A stretch of 32,239 nt of DNA from CAZSNH01 sp052388455 (GTDB lineage Bacteria > Pseudomonadota > Alphaproteobacteria > Rhizobiales > Hyphomicrobiaceae): the NCBI GenBank assembly GCA_052388455.1, contig JBQTIA010000024.1:1-32239 (forward strand). The letters are read 5' to 3'. Below the pieces are notes generated by a model. That model was not told the DNA's origin. It saw only the letters and a program-made list of their open reading frames with translations, and searched no databases. The translations under genes were made by a program, and so were the position numbers. This document shows, in pieces, positions 22,831 to 30,744 of the stretch (positions are counted from its first letter, which is position 1; each line of letters begins with the position of its first letter).

Positions 22831-22916
22831 ATGCACGGCCACATCCCGTTGAAAAAGAGCAGTGAGACCAGCGCCTGCCGCCCGAGCGGCGAGGCCCCGC
22901 GCAAGGATCCCATCCG

Positions 22917-24482
22917 ATGCCCCAAGATACCGCACCCGACACCGAAAGCTCCGCCGACCGCGTCGTCATTTTCGACACCACGCTGCGCGACGGCGAGCAG
23001 TGCCCTGGCGCCACCATGACGTTCGAGGAGAAACTCCAGGTCGCCGATTGCCTCGACAGCATGGGCGTCGACATCATCGAGGCCGGATTCCCGATCGCTT
23101 CGGACGGCGATTTCGAGGCCGTCGCCGAGATCGCGAAGCGGACCGAGAAGGCGGTCGTCGCCGGTCTGGCGCGGGCCATCAACGCCGACATCGACCGGGC
23201 CGGCGAAGCGGTGCGGCACGCCCGGCGCGGTCGCATCCACACCTTCGTCTCCACCTCGCCGATCCACCTCGCCCACCAGATGCGCAAGAGCGAGGCGGAG
23301 GTGCTCGACATCATCACCGCCACCGTCTCGCGCGCCCGCAATCTCGTCGAGGACGTCGAGTGGAGCGCCATGGACGCGACCCGCACCGGCATCGATTACC
23401 TGTGCCAGTGCGTCGATGCGGCCATCCGCGCCGGCGCCACGACCATCAACCTGCCCGATACGGTCGGCTATGCGACGCCGGCCGAATATGCCGCCATGTT
23501 CCGCGCCGTTCGCGAGCGGGTGGCCAACGCCGACAAGGCGCGCTTCTCGACCCACTGCCACAACGATCTCGGCCTCGCCGTCGCCAATTCTCTGGCCGCC
23601 CTCGACGCCGGCGCTCGGCAGATCGAATGCACCGTCAACGGCATCGGCGAGCGGGCGGGCAACGCCGCGCTCGAGGAGATCGTGATGGCCATCCGGACAC
23701 GAGCCGACGTGCTGCCCTACGTCACCGGCATCGAAACGACGATGCTGGCGCGGTCGTCCAAGCTCGTCTCGGCCGTGACCAATTTCCCGGTCCAGTACAA
23801 CAAGGCCATCGTCGGCCGGAACGCTTTCGCGCACGAAAGCGGCATCCACCAGGACGGCCTGCTCAAGCACCAGCGCACCTACGAGATCATGACGCCGGAG
23901 TCGGTCGGCGTCGCCAAGTCCTCGCTTGTCATGGGGAAGCACTCCGGCCGCAACGCCTTCCGCGCCAAGCTGCGCGAGATGGGCTACGAACTCGGCGAGA
24001 ACGCTTTCGAGGATGCATTCAATCGCTTCAAGGCGCTCGCCGACCGCAAGAAGCACGTTTACGATGAGGACATCGAGGCGCTGGTCGACGATGGCGTTGC
24101 CCACATGCACGACCGCATGAAGGTGACGGGGCTGACGGTCATCGCCGGCACGGTCGGCCCGCAGTCGGCGACCCTCACACTGGAAATCGACGGCCAGTCG
24201 CAGACGGTGCAGGCGACCGGCAACGGACCCGTGGATGCGACCTTCAACGCCATCAAGATGCTGGTGCCGCACGAGGCCCGCCTCGACCTCTACCAGGTGC
24301 ACGCCGTGACCGAAGGAACCGACGCGCAGGCGGAAGTCTCGGTCCGGCTCGAAGAGCAGGGCCGGCTCGTTACCGGGCGCGGAGCCGACACCGACACCAT
24401 GGTGGCGTCCGCCCGGGCCTACGTCTCGGCGCTCGGCAAGCTGATGGTCAAGCGTCAGAAGAAGGCGCAGGCGCAAGGCTGA
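22917..24482 (+). CDS. leuA: 2-isopropylmalate synthase
   Basis: The product is 521 residues. It condenses 2-oxoisovalerate and acetyl-CoA in the first committed step of leucine synthesis. The catalytic barrel starts at FDTTLRDGEQCPGATM (Arg24, Asp25). The metal-binding HxH is His213/His215 in STHCHNDLGLA, and GERAGNAALEE and HESGIHQDG follow. The C-terminal ~130 residues form the regulatory domain (LTVIAGTVGPQSATLTLE, QATGNGPVDATFNAIK) that binds leucine for feedback inhibition, and it is intact. An AAGGA site lies before the ATG. The 428-base upstream region carries a promoter and a candidate leader; a terminator follows. Confidence 0.98.
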   Translation: MPQDTAPDTESSADRVVIFDTTLRDGEQCPGATMTFEEKLQVADCLDSMGVDIIEAGFPIASDGDFEAVAEIAKRTEKAVVAGLARAINADIDRAGEAVRHARRGRIHTFVSTSPIHLAHQMRKSEAEVLDIITATVSRARNLVEDVEWSAMDATRTGIDYLCQCVDAAIRAGATTINLPDTVGYATPAEYAAMFRAVRERVANADKARFSTHCHNDLGLAVANSLAALDAGARQIECTVNGIGERAGNAALEEIVMAIRTRADVLPYVTGIETTMLARSSKLVSAVTNFPVQYNKAIVGRNAFAHESGIHQDGLLKHQRTYEIMTPESVGVAKSSLVMGKHSGRNAFRAKLREMGYELGENAFEDAFNRFKALADRKKHVYDEDIEALVDDGVAHMHDRMKVTGLTVIAGTVGPQSATLTLEIDGQSQTVQATGNGPVDATFNAIKMLVPHEARLDLYQVHAVTEGTDAQAEVSVRLEEQGRLVTGRGADTDTMVASARAYVSALGKLMVKRQKKAQAQG

Positions 24483-24502
24483 TCGGCCTCGCCGATCGGA
24501 GA

Positions 24503-24540
24503 CGGGCGGCGGCCACGAATTCGGCCGCTGCCCGCTTTTT
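24503..24540 (+). terminator. intrinsic terminator after leuA
   Basis: CGGGCGGCGGCC (24503-24514) pairs with GGCCGCTGCCCG (24523-24534) over 12 positions, including one G-T pair, with an 8-base loop. CTTTTT follows. A small hairpin GATCGGC/GCCGATC at 24481-24497 directly precedes it. Confidence 0.88.
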
Positions 24541-24570
24541 GACTACCCTTGTTGTTCCGCAAATTAAGAT
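24539..24570 (+). promoter_or_regulatory. weak candidate promoter of the mreB operon
   Basis: TTGACT (24539-24544) overlaps the end of the leuA terminator T-run. AT-rich ATTAAG (24563-24568, spacing 18) or TAAGAT (24565-24570, spacing 20) follows. The -35 is good and the -10 poor. It is the only AT-rich patch in the 286-base gap before mreB. Confidence 0.28.
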
Positions 24571-24768
24571 TATCGCTGAGACGCTTGCTCGCAACCGGCT
24601 GAACTTCCATTATCAGGTCGCGGCGGCACGTTTCGACATCGGGCGGGGTAACCATCGGGCGGTATGCGGGTTGCTAAACCTGCGTGCACGCTGTGTCTCG
24701 TCGTGTCGGCATCCGGAGGCGTCCGCCGGGGGCGCGCACCGGGGCTGGAGTTCGGGGACTGGGTTTCG

Positions 24769-25806
24769 ATGCCTTACGGCGTAGCGCGTGTATTCTCGGA
24801 CGACATCGCCATCGACCTCGGTACGGCGAACACGCTGGTGCACGTCGTCGGCCGAGGAATCATCATCGACGAGCCCTCCGTGGTGGCGCTGCGCACCACG
24901 CCGACCACGCGCGAGGTGCTCGCCGTCGGCCAGAAGGCCAAGGAGATGCTGGGCCGCACGCCGGAATCGATCGAGACCATCCGCCCCATGCGCGACGGCG
25001 TCATCGCCGATTTTCTCGCCACCGAGGAAATGCTGCGCCAGTTCATCAAGCGCACCAAGACCATGTTCGGCTTCCGCCGGCCCCGCATTCTGATCTGCGT
25101 GCCGGCCGGCGCGACGCCGGTCGAGCGCCGCGCCGTGTACGAGACGGCCGTCTCGGTCGGCGCCCGCAGCGTCGCCATCATCGAGGAGCCGGTCGCCGCC
25201 GCCATCGGTGCCGGCTTGCCGGTCGACGAGCCGGCCGGGTCGATGGTCGTCGACGTCGGCGGCGGCACCACCGACATCGGCGTGCTGTCTTTGGGCGGCG
25301 TGGTGCAGGCGCGTTCCATCCGCCTCGCAGGCAACGCCTTCGACGAGGCGATCCAGCGCTACGTTCGCCGCACGCACCATCTCGTGATCGGGGAAGCCAA
25401 CGCCGAGCGCATCAAGATCGAGGCCGGCTCGGCGTCGCAGGTGATCAACGGCAGCACTGCCGAAATCCACATTCGCGGCCGGGACCTGCGCCAGGGCCGC
25501 ACCAAGAGCATCGTGCTCGGCACCCACGATATCGCCGAGGCGCTTGAGGAACCCGTTGCCGAGATCGCCGACTTCATCCAGCGGGCGATCGAGGACCTCC
25601 CTCCCGATGTCGCGGCCGACGTGTGTGAGCGCGGCATCTGCCTGACCGGCGGCGGCGCCATGCTCGACAAGCTCGATCGGGAGTTGGAGCGGCGCGTCGG
25701 CGTCCGTTTCACCGTGCCGGAAGCTCCAACCCATTGCGTCGTGCGTGGCTCGGCGGCGGTGCTGGCCGGTCTGCCGGCCCGCTCCAATCTGCTCATTCAT
25801 CCGTGA
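24769..25806 (+). CDS. mreB: rod shape-determining protein MreB
   Basis: The product is 345 residues, the normal length. It is a bacterial actin that guides lateral wall synthesis at the inner membrane. Actin-fold motifs are phosphate-1 IDLGTANT (Asp16-Thr22), the connect-1/adenosine segments (IICVPAGATPVERRA-like block near 108-120, IIEEPVAAAIGAGLPV), phosphate-2 VVDVGGGTTDIG near 160-171 and LTGGGAMLDKLDREL near 285. The N-terminus (MPYGVARVFSDD) differs from the common MFxxLxxxFSND form but still carries aromatic and basic residues for membrane contact. An upstream extension of 35 codons is rejected as non-homologous. It is the first gene of mreB-mreC-mreD-mrdA-rodA. Confidence 0.97.
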   Translation: MPYGVARVFSDDIAIDLGTANTLVHVVGRGIIIDEPSVVALRTTPTTREVLAVGQKAKEMLGRTPESIETIRPMRDGVIADFLATEEMLRQFIKRTKTMFGFRRPRILICVPAGATPVERRAVYETAVSVGARSVAIIEEPVAAAIGAGLPVDEPAGSMVVDVGGGTTDIGVLSLGGVVQARSIRLAGNAFDEAIQRYVRRTHHLVIGEANAERIKIEAGSASQVINGSTAEIHIRGRDLRQGRTKSIVLGTHDIAEALEEPVAEIADFIQRAIEDLPPDVAADVCERGICLTGGGAMLDKLDRELERRVGVRFTVPEAPTHCVVRGSAAVLAGLPARSNLLIHP

Positions 25807-25816
25807 GGCGCCGGGC

Positions 25817-26752
25817 ATGCGCAGCGTCCGGCAGCAGAGTTCGGCCCTCATGCGGCGTGGCGTGCTTTCGGCGCGCCGTCCGCAGTTCCGGCTGACGCTG
25901 GTCGTGCTGCTGTTCGCCTCGATCGCGCTCCTGGTGCTGAGCCGGATGGAGCATCCGGCCATCAGCCATGTGCGCTGGCAACTCTCCGAATTGATGACTC
26001 CGCTCCTCGCCGAAGCCAGCGCGCCGCTGGTCGGCCTGCGCCGCGCGGGCCGTACGCTCGTCCGCGTCTTCGATCATGCCGCCGAGGTCGAGCGGCTGAA
26101 GGACGAAAACCAGCAGCTCAAGGGCTGGGAATGGCGGGCGATCGAAGCCGAGCGCAAGCTCTCCGAACTCACCGCACTGACGGGCGCCGTCAAGGACAAG
26201 GCGACGGCGTTCGTGACCAGCCGGGTCATCGCCAACGCGGCCGGGCCGTTCGTGCAGAGCGCGATGGTCAACGTCGGCACCATGCATGCCGTCAAGACGG
26301 GCTACCCGGTGTTGAGCGGCGACGGGCTGGTCGGGCGCATCGTGGAAACCGGCGAGACGGCGGCGCAGGTGCTGCTGCTCACCGATCTCAACAGCCGCAT
26401 TCCGGCGCATGTCGGTCGCCACGGCGCGCGGGCCCTCGTCGCAGGCGACAACGGCCCGCTGCCGGCGCTCACCTATCTCGGTTCGGATGCGGACATCGCG
26501 GTCGGCGACGAGGTCTCGACGTCGGGTGTTGGCGGCCTCTTCCCGCGCGGACTGCGCATCGGCACTGTGGTCAGCGACGGCGCCGCCTTCCGCGTAAAGC
26601 CGCACGCCGATCTCGACGGCCTGGAGTATCTGAGCATCATTTTCCACGAAACACCGACCCTCGGTTTGATCGAGAGCACAGAAACCGTCCGCGGCGCCGT
26701 GCTGCGCGGCGGCGCGGTCGGAATGCCCCGGGCGAAGGCGGGTGCTCCATGA
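25817..26752 (+). CDS. mreC: rod shape-determining protein MreC
   Basis: The product is 311 residues, a bitopic inner-membrane protein whose periplasmic part activates the elongation complex. A cytoplasmic basic N-terminus is followed by one membrane helix (FRLTLVVLLFASIALLVLS), then a coiled coil (AEVERLKDENQQLKGWEWRAIEAERKL). The beta domains follow (TSRVIANAAGPFVQSAMVNVG, GLVGRIVETGETAAQVLLLTD, GDEVSTSGVGGLFPRGLRIGTV). The start ATG 25817, 10 bases after mreB, has a GAGG site at good spacing. The stop is shared with a tiny frame that bridges to mreD. Confidence 0.93.
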   Translation: MRSVRQQSSALMRRGVLSARRPQFRLTLVVLLFASIALLVLSRMEHPAISHVRWQLSELMTPLLAEASAPLVGLRRAGRTLVRVFDHAAEVERLKDENQQLKGWEWRAIEAERKLSELTALTGAVKDKATAFVTSRVIANAAGPFVQSAMVNVGTMHAVKTGYPVLSGDGLVGRIVETGETAAQVLLLTDLNSRIPAHVGRHGARALVAGDNGPLPALTYLGSDADIAVGDEVSTSGVGGLFPRGLRIGTVVSDGAAFRVKPHADLDGLEYLSIIFHETPTLGLIESTETVRGAVLRGGAVGMPRAKAGAP

Positions 26753-26778
26753 GCGCGCACGAGCGGGGGTGGCGATGA
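26749..26778 (+). other. nine-codon minigene bridging mreC and mreD
   Basis: ATG at 26749 overlaps the mreC stop (ATGA). The frame encodes MSAHERGWR, and its TGA overlaps the mreD ATG (ATGA). It may allow ribosomes ending mreC to reinitiate step by step into mreD. No function of the peptide is suggested, and the arrangement could be chance. Confidence 0.28.
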
Positions 26779-27326
26779 TCCGCGTCATCTCCGCCGTATT
26801 TCCGGCCCTGGTCATCGCTCTCGCTGTCGTGCTCGCGGCGCTCCCCTGGGGCGTCGAGCCCGACTGGCGGTTCGTTCTGCCGGGCGGGGTCTACGCGATC
26901 GTGCACCATTTCACGGTCGCCGATCCGGCGCGGGTGCCGGAATGGCTGGTCTTCGGCGCCGGCCTGTCGCTCGACGTGCTGACCGGCGGGCCGCTCGGCT
27001 ACTGGTCGCTCGTCTATCTGGCCGGCTATGTCGTCGCGGTACTCCAGGCGCCGCTCGGCGCACAGGACCGTCGGGGACGGGTGGCTGACCGCTTCGGCCG
27101 CTGGCTCAAATTCGTGGTAGCGCTCGCGGTCGTCGCGGGGCTCGAGTGGGCGCTCGCCTCGCTTTATTTCTTGCAGCCCGCCGACGTGGGGCCGTATGTC
27201 GCCGCGGCCACGGTGGTCGTGCTCGCCTATCCGGTGCTGGCGCTGGTGATCGATGCGGTCGATGTGCTGCCGCGCCGCCCCCCGCGGGTGCTGTCCGGCT
27301 TCGGGAGCCAGACACATGGCTCATGA
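26775..27326 (+). CDS. mreD: rod shape-determining protein MreD
   Basis: The product is 183 residues with five to six membrane helices, matching MreD: an N-terminal helix IRVISAVFPALVIALAVVLAALPW, the PDWRFVLPGGVYAI segment (canonical PxxxLxxVYW position), VFGAGLSLDVLTGGPLGYWSLVYL (the conserved GLxxDxxxGxPLG motif) and C-terminal helices. It belongs to the MreBCD-RodA-PBP2 elongation complex. ATG 26775 follows GGGGG. A GTG at 26742 in frame would add 11 residues. The end overlaps mrdA by 11 bases. Confidence 0.9.
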   Translation: MIRVISAVFPALVIALAVVLAALPWGVEPDWRFVLPGGVYAIVHHFTVADPARVPEWLVFGAGLSLDVLTGGPLGYWSLVYLAGYVVAVLQAPLGAQDRRGRVADRFGRWLKFVVALAVVAGLEWALASLYFLQPADVGPYVAAATVVVLAYPVLALVIDAVDVLPRRPPRVLSGFGSQTHGS

Positions 27327-29190
27327 CTCCGAAGAACAGATGCACCTCAACCGGCGGTTCACGCGACGGACGCTGCTGCTCGGAGCCGGGCAAGTCGCCG
27401 CCATGGGCGCGCTCGGCGCGCGGCTTTATTATCTGCAGGTCATGGACGGCCGCCGCTATGCGCCGCTCGCCGATGAGAACCGGCTGAGCCTGCGCTTCCT
27501 CGCGCCCGTGCGTGGTCGCATCCTGGATCGCAACGGCGTCGTGCTGGCGGACAACCGCGAGAGCTTCCGCGTGCTGCTGCAGCCTGGCGATGCGAGCGAC
27601 ATCGACCGCGTGCTGGGGCTACTCGGACGCATCGTCGCCATTCCGGCAGAAACGCGCGAGCAGCTCGTGCTGCGTTCCCGCCGGGCGGGCGGCGGCGCGC
27701 CGATGGTCGTCGCCGGCGATCTCACGTTCGAGCAGGTGGCGGAGATCAACCTGCTGGCCCCGCAGCTTCCGGGCGTCGAAACGGACATCGCCTATTCGCG
27801 CCGCTACCCCGAGGGCGCCGCGCTCGGGCATGTGACCGGCTACGTCGGCGCGGTTGAGCGCCATGCCCTCGATGACGATCCGACCCTGCGCCTGCCGGGA
27901 ATCCGCATCGGCAAGGTGGGGCTGGAGCGCGGCCTTGACGTGGACCTGCGCGGTGTCGGCGGCACTCGGCGGCGGGAGGTCGATGTGCGTGGACGCGTGA
28001 TCCGCATTCTGGATGAGTCGAGGGCGATGCCCGGCATCGATGCGGTCAGCAGCATCGACGTGGCCCTTCAGCGGCGCGTCATGGAGCGGCTCAGTCGCGA
28101 GACGCGCGCCGCCTGCGTCGTCCTCGATACGGAGAGCGGCGAGGTGGTCACCATGGCCTCGTACCCCTCGTTCAATCCCAACGAGGTCGCCGGACCGACG
28201 ACGCCGGCGGCGTGGCGCCGTCTCGCCGAGGCCGAGCATCAGCCGATCCTCAACCGTACGGTCAGCGGCCAATATCCACCGGGCTCGACGCTGAAGATCG
28301 CGAGCGCGCTCGCCGCCCTCGACAAGGGCGTCATCGAACCGCGGGAGACGATCACCTGCACGGGCGGCTTCACGCTCGCCGGGCAGACCTACCGGTGCTG
28401 GAAGCGGCACGGGCATGGCCGCACCAACCTGCACGAGGCCCTGCGCGAATCCTGCGACGTCTATTTCTACGAGCTGGCCACCCGGCTCGGCATCGTGCCG
28501 CTCGCTTCCATGTTCCGCAGGCTGGGGCTCGGCTCATCGAAAGTGGCGGGCCTCGTGCTGGACAAGGCCGGCATCGTTCCCGATCCGACGTGGAAGCGCT
28601 GGCGGGTCGGGCACGGCTGGGCGACGGGTGACACCGTGCTCGCCGCCATCGGTCAGGGATACGTTCTGGCGACTCCTCTGCAACTCGCGGTAATGACCGC
28701 GCGGGTGGCCACGGGGCGGGCAGTCGAGCCGACGCTGGTCCGGCGCGAGGGCAGGGAGGCGGCAATCGCATTCCCGTCGCTCGGACTTGCACCGCAGCAT
28801 CTCGACTCCGTGCGCAAGGCGATGGTTGCGGTCGTCAACGAGGCCGGCGGGACCGGGGCCGCGGCGCAGGCGTCCGACGGTACCCGCGTTGCGGGGAAGA
28901 CCGGCACGTCGCAGGTGCGCCGCACCGCCGATGCGGACACAGCAGACGAGGACGTGCCCTGGGAGCTGCGCGATCACGCCCTCTTCGTCAGCTACTTTCC
29001 AGCCGAGGCCCCGCGCTACGCCCTAGCCGTTGTCGTGGAGCACGGCGGCGGCGGGGGCGCGGCGGCAGCGCCACTCGCCAAAGACGTGATCGATCACGTT
29101 TTGGCCGTCGATCCGGTTAAGCGTCGAGCACCCTTGCCCGCAGCTCCGATCGAGCGCGCCGCAACCTCGAGCGCCGGGCGGGAGGGCTGA
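27316..29190 (+). CDS. mrdA: penicillin-binding protein 2 (peptidoglycan transpeptidase)
   Basis: The product is 624 residues, the transpeptidase of the cell-elongation machine. One N-terminal membrane segment (RTLLLGAGQVAAMGALGARLYYLQ) is followed by the dimerisation/pedestal region (APVRGRILDRNGVVLADN, YPEGAALGHVTGYVG, GKVGLERGLDVDLRG). The active-site motifs of the transpeptidase domain are all there: Ser324-Thr-Leu-Lys (SxxK), Ser379-Cys-Asp (the PBP2 form of SxN) and Lys528-Thr-Gly. It should therefore be active and sensitive to mecillinam-type beta-lactams. GGAG lies 8 bases before ATG 27316, which overlaps the mreD end by 11 bases. A frame extending 21 codons upstream is unsupported. 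Confidence 0.96.
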   Translation: MAHDSEEQMHLNRRFTRRTLLLGAGQVAAMGALGARLYYLQVMDGRRYAPLADENRLSLRFLAPVRGRILDRNGVVLADNRESFRVLLQPGDASDIDRVLGLLGRIVAIPAETREQLVLRSRRAGGGAPMVVAGDLTFEQVAEINLLAPQLPGVETDIAYSRRYPEGAALGHVTGYVGAVERHALDDDPTLRLPGIRIGKVGLERGLDVDLRGVGGTRRREVDVRGRVIRILDESRAMPGIDAVSSIDVALQRRVMERLSRETRAACVVLDTESGEVVTMASYPSFNPNEVAGPTTPAAWRRLAEAEHQPILNRTVSGQYPPGSTLKIASALAALDKGVIEPRETITCTGGFTLAGQTYRCWKRHGHGRTNLHEALRESCDVYFYELATRLGIVPLASMFRRLGLGSSKVAGLVLDKAGIVPDPTWKRWRVGHGWATGDTVLAAIGQGYVLATPLQLAVMTARVATGRAVEPTLVRREGREAAIAFPSLGLAPQHLDSVRKAMVAVVNEAGGTGAAAQASDGTRVAGKTGTSQVRRTADADTADEDVPWELRDHALFVSYFPAEAPRYALAVVVEHGGGGGAAAAPLAKDVIDHVLAVDPVKRRAPLPAAPIERAATSSAGREG

Positions 29191-29193
29191 GTG

Positions 29194-30342
29194 ATGCGAT
29201 CTTACTTCACCGAGCGGCATCCGCTTACCGCCGCCGACCGCATCTGGCGTACGCCGTGGCTGGTGCTCGCCGCCACCGCCGCGTTGGCCGCGCTCGGCAC
29301 CATGACCCTCTACTCGGTGGCCGGCGGCAGCTACGATCCCTGGGCCGAGCGCCATGCGCTGCGTTATCTCGGCGTGACGGCCGCCGTGCTGGTCATGGTT
29401 CTTGTGCCGCCGCGCATCTGGCTGGCGGCCGCCTATCCGTTCTATGCGGTCGCCCTGCTGCTGCTGCTGCTGGTTCCCTTCGCCGGGGTCGAGGCGCTGG
29501 GCGCGCGCCGCTGGCTCGACGTCGCAGGGTTGAGCTTCCAGCCGGCCGAGCTGATGAAGGTCGCGCTGGTGCCTGCACTGGCCCGTTATTACCAGGGGCT
29601 GCCCGCCGGCCGGCTGTCGCGTCCGCAGTGGGTGGCGCCGCCGCTCGCCATGATTCTCGTACCGGTCGTGCTGGTGCTGCGCCAGCCGGACCTCGGCTCG
29701 GCGATGCTGTTTGCGGTGCTCGGGCTGACGCTCATGTTCCTGGCCGGCGTCTCAGCCGGCTATTTCGCGGCCGGTGCGATCGCCGTCGCATCCGCTCTGC
29801 CGTTCCTGGTCGAGAACCTGCACGACTACCAGCGCCGGCGCCTCGAGATCTTCCTCGACCCCGATTCCGATCCGCTGGGTGCCGGCTACCACATCCTGCA
29901 GTCGAAGATCGCGCTCGGGGCGGGCGGGTTCGCCGGCAAGGGCTTCATGCAGGGCACCCAGAGCCAGCTCGATTTCCTGCCCGAGAAGCACACCGATTTC
30001 ATCTTCACCATGATCGGCGAGGAGTGGGGTTTTCTCGGAGGCATGATGCTGATCGCGGTCTACGCGCTGCTGATCGGCCTGATGATCCGCATGGCGATCC
30101 AGGCGCGCACGCCGTTCGCTCGGCTGCTGATCGCCGGATCGGCGATGACGATCTTTCTCTACGTCTTCATCAACGTCGCCATGGTCACCGGCCTCGTACC
30201 GGTGGTCGGCGTACCGCTGCCGCTCGTCTCCTACGGCGGCACGTCGATGGTCACCCTCATGACCGGCGTGGGACTGGCGCTGTCAGCCCACGTGCATGGC
30301 CGCGAGCCCGTCCGGCGCGGCCCGAGAGGTACCTTTCCCTGA
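29194..30342 (+). CDS. rodA: SEDS-family peptidoglycan glycosyltransferase RodA
   Basis: The product is 382 residues with about ten membrane helices, the polymerase that pairs with PBP2 in lateral wall synthesis. SEDS landmarks are GARRWLDVAGLSFQPAELMKVALV, VLRQPDLGSAMLF, the long periplasmic loop with DSDPLGAGYHILQSKIALGAGGFAGKG, FLPEKHTDFIFTMIGEEWGF (with the Asp needed for activity) and PLPLVSYGGTSMVTLM. ATG 29194 has GGAGGG seven bases upstream; a GTG immediately before it is the alternative start. It is the last gene of the operon and is followed by a short terminator. Confidence 0.96.
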   Translation: MRSYFTERHPLTAADRIWRTPWLVLAATAALAALGTMTLYSVAGGSYDPWAERHALRYLGVTAAVLVMVLVPPRIWLAAAYPFYAVALLLLLLVPFAGVEALGARRWLDVAGLSFQPAELMKVALVPALARYYQGLPAGRLSRPQWVAPPLAMILVPVVLVLRQPDLGSAMLFAVLGLTLMFLAGVSAGYFAAGAIAVASALPFLVENLHDYQRRRLEIFLDPDSDPLGAGYHILQSKIALGAGGFAGKGFMQGTQSQLDFLPEKHTDFIFTMIGEEWGFLGGMMLIAVYALLIGLMIRMAIQARTPFARLLIAGSAMTIFLYVFINVAMVTGLVPVVGVPLPLVSYGGTSMVTLMTGVGLALSAHVHGREPVRRGPRGTFP

Positions 30343-30406
30343 GCTGGCTCTGGAAAGCCGGAGCGGCGCTGGACAGCCGCGGGGCCGAATGCTAGAGGCT
30401 TCCGCC

Positions 30407-30428
30407 AGGGGCCCGGTTGGGCCCCTTT
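30407..30428 (+). terminator. probable terminator of the mre-rod operon
   Basis: AGGGGCCC, loop GGTT, GGGCCCCT form an 8-base perfect stem, followed by only two further T's. It lies 65 bases after the rodA stop and before the tRNA. Confidence 0.62.
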
Positions 30429-30492
30429 GCCATGGGAGTGTTGCGATCCTCGCGGCGCTCCTTGTGGACCTTATGGGTCCGCCGGACGGGCA

Positions 30493-30568
<76 letters not shown>

Positions 30569-30744
30569 ATGTTTTCAAGGGGTTAGGTCAAAGCGCTGGG
30601 TCCGCGTCCGAGGCCAGTAAGCACATAGTAAGCGCGCTCTCTGGTCTCGAGGCTGGGGCGACGAGCCGCGATTGGGCCAATCTGAAAACAACTCAAAGGG
30701 TGCCGAAGGCTTGTGGAAGTCTGACCACGAGCGCTGCCGCGACC

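Noticed and set aside
22824..24476. 550-codon minus-strand open frame antisense to leuA
   Set aside because: leuA is full length with all catalytic residues; the antisense frame has no family features.
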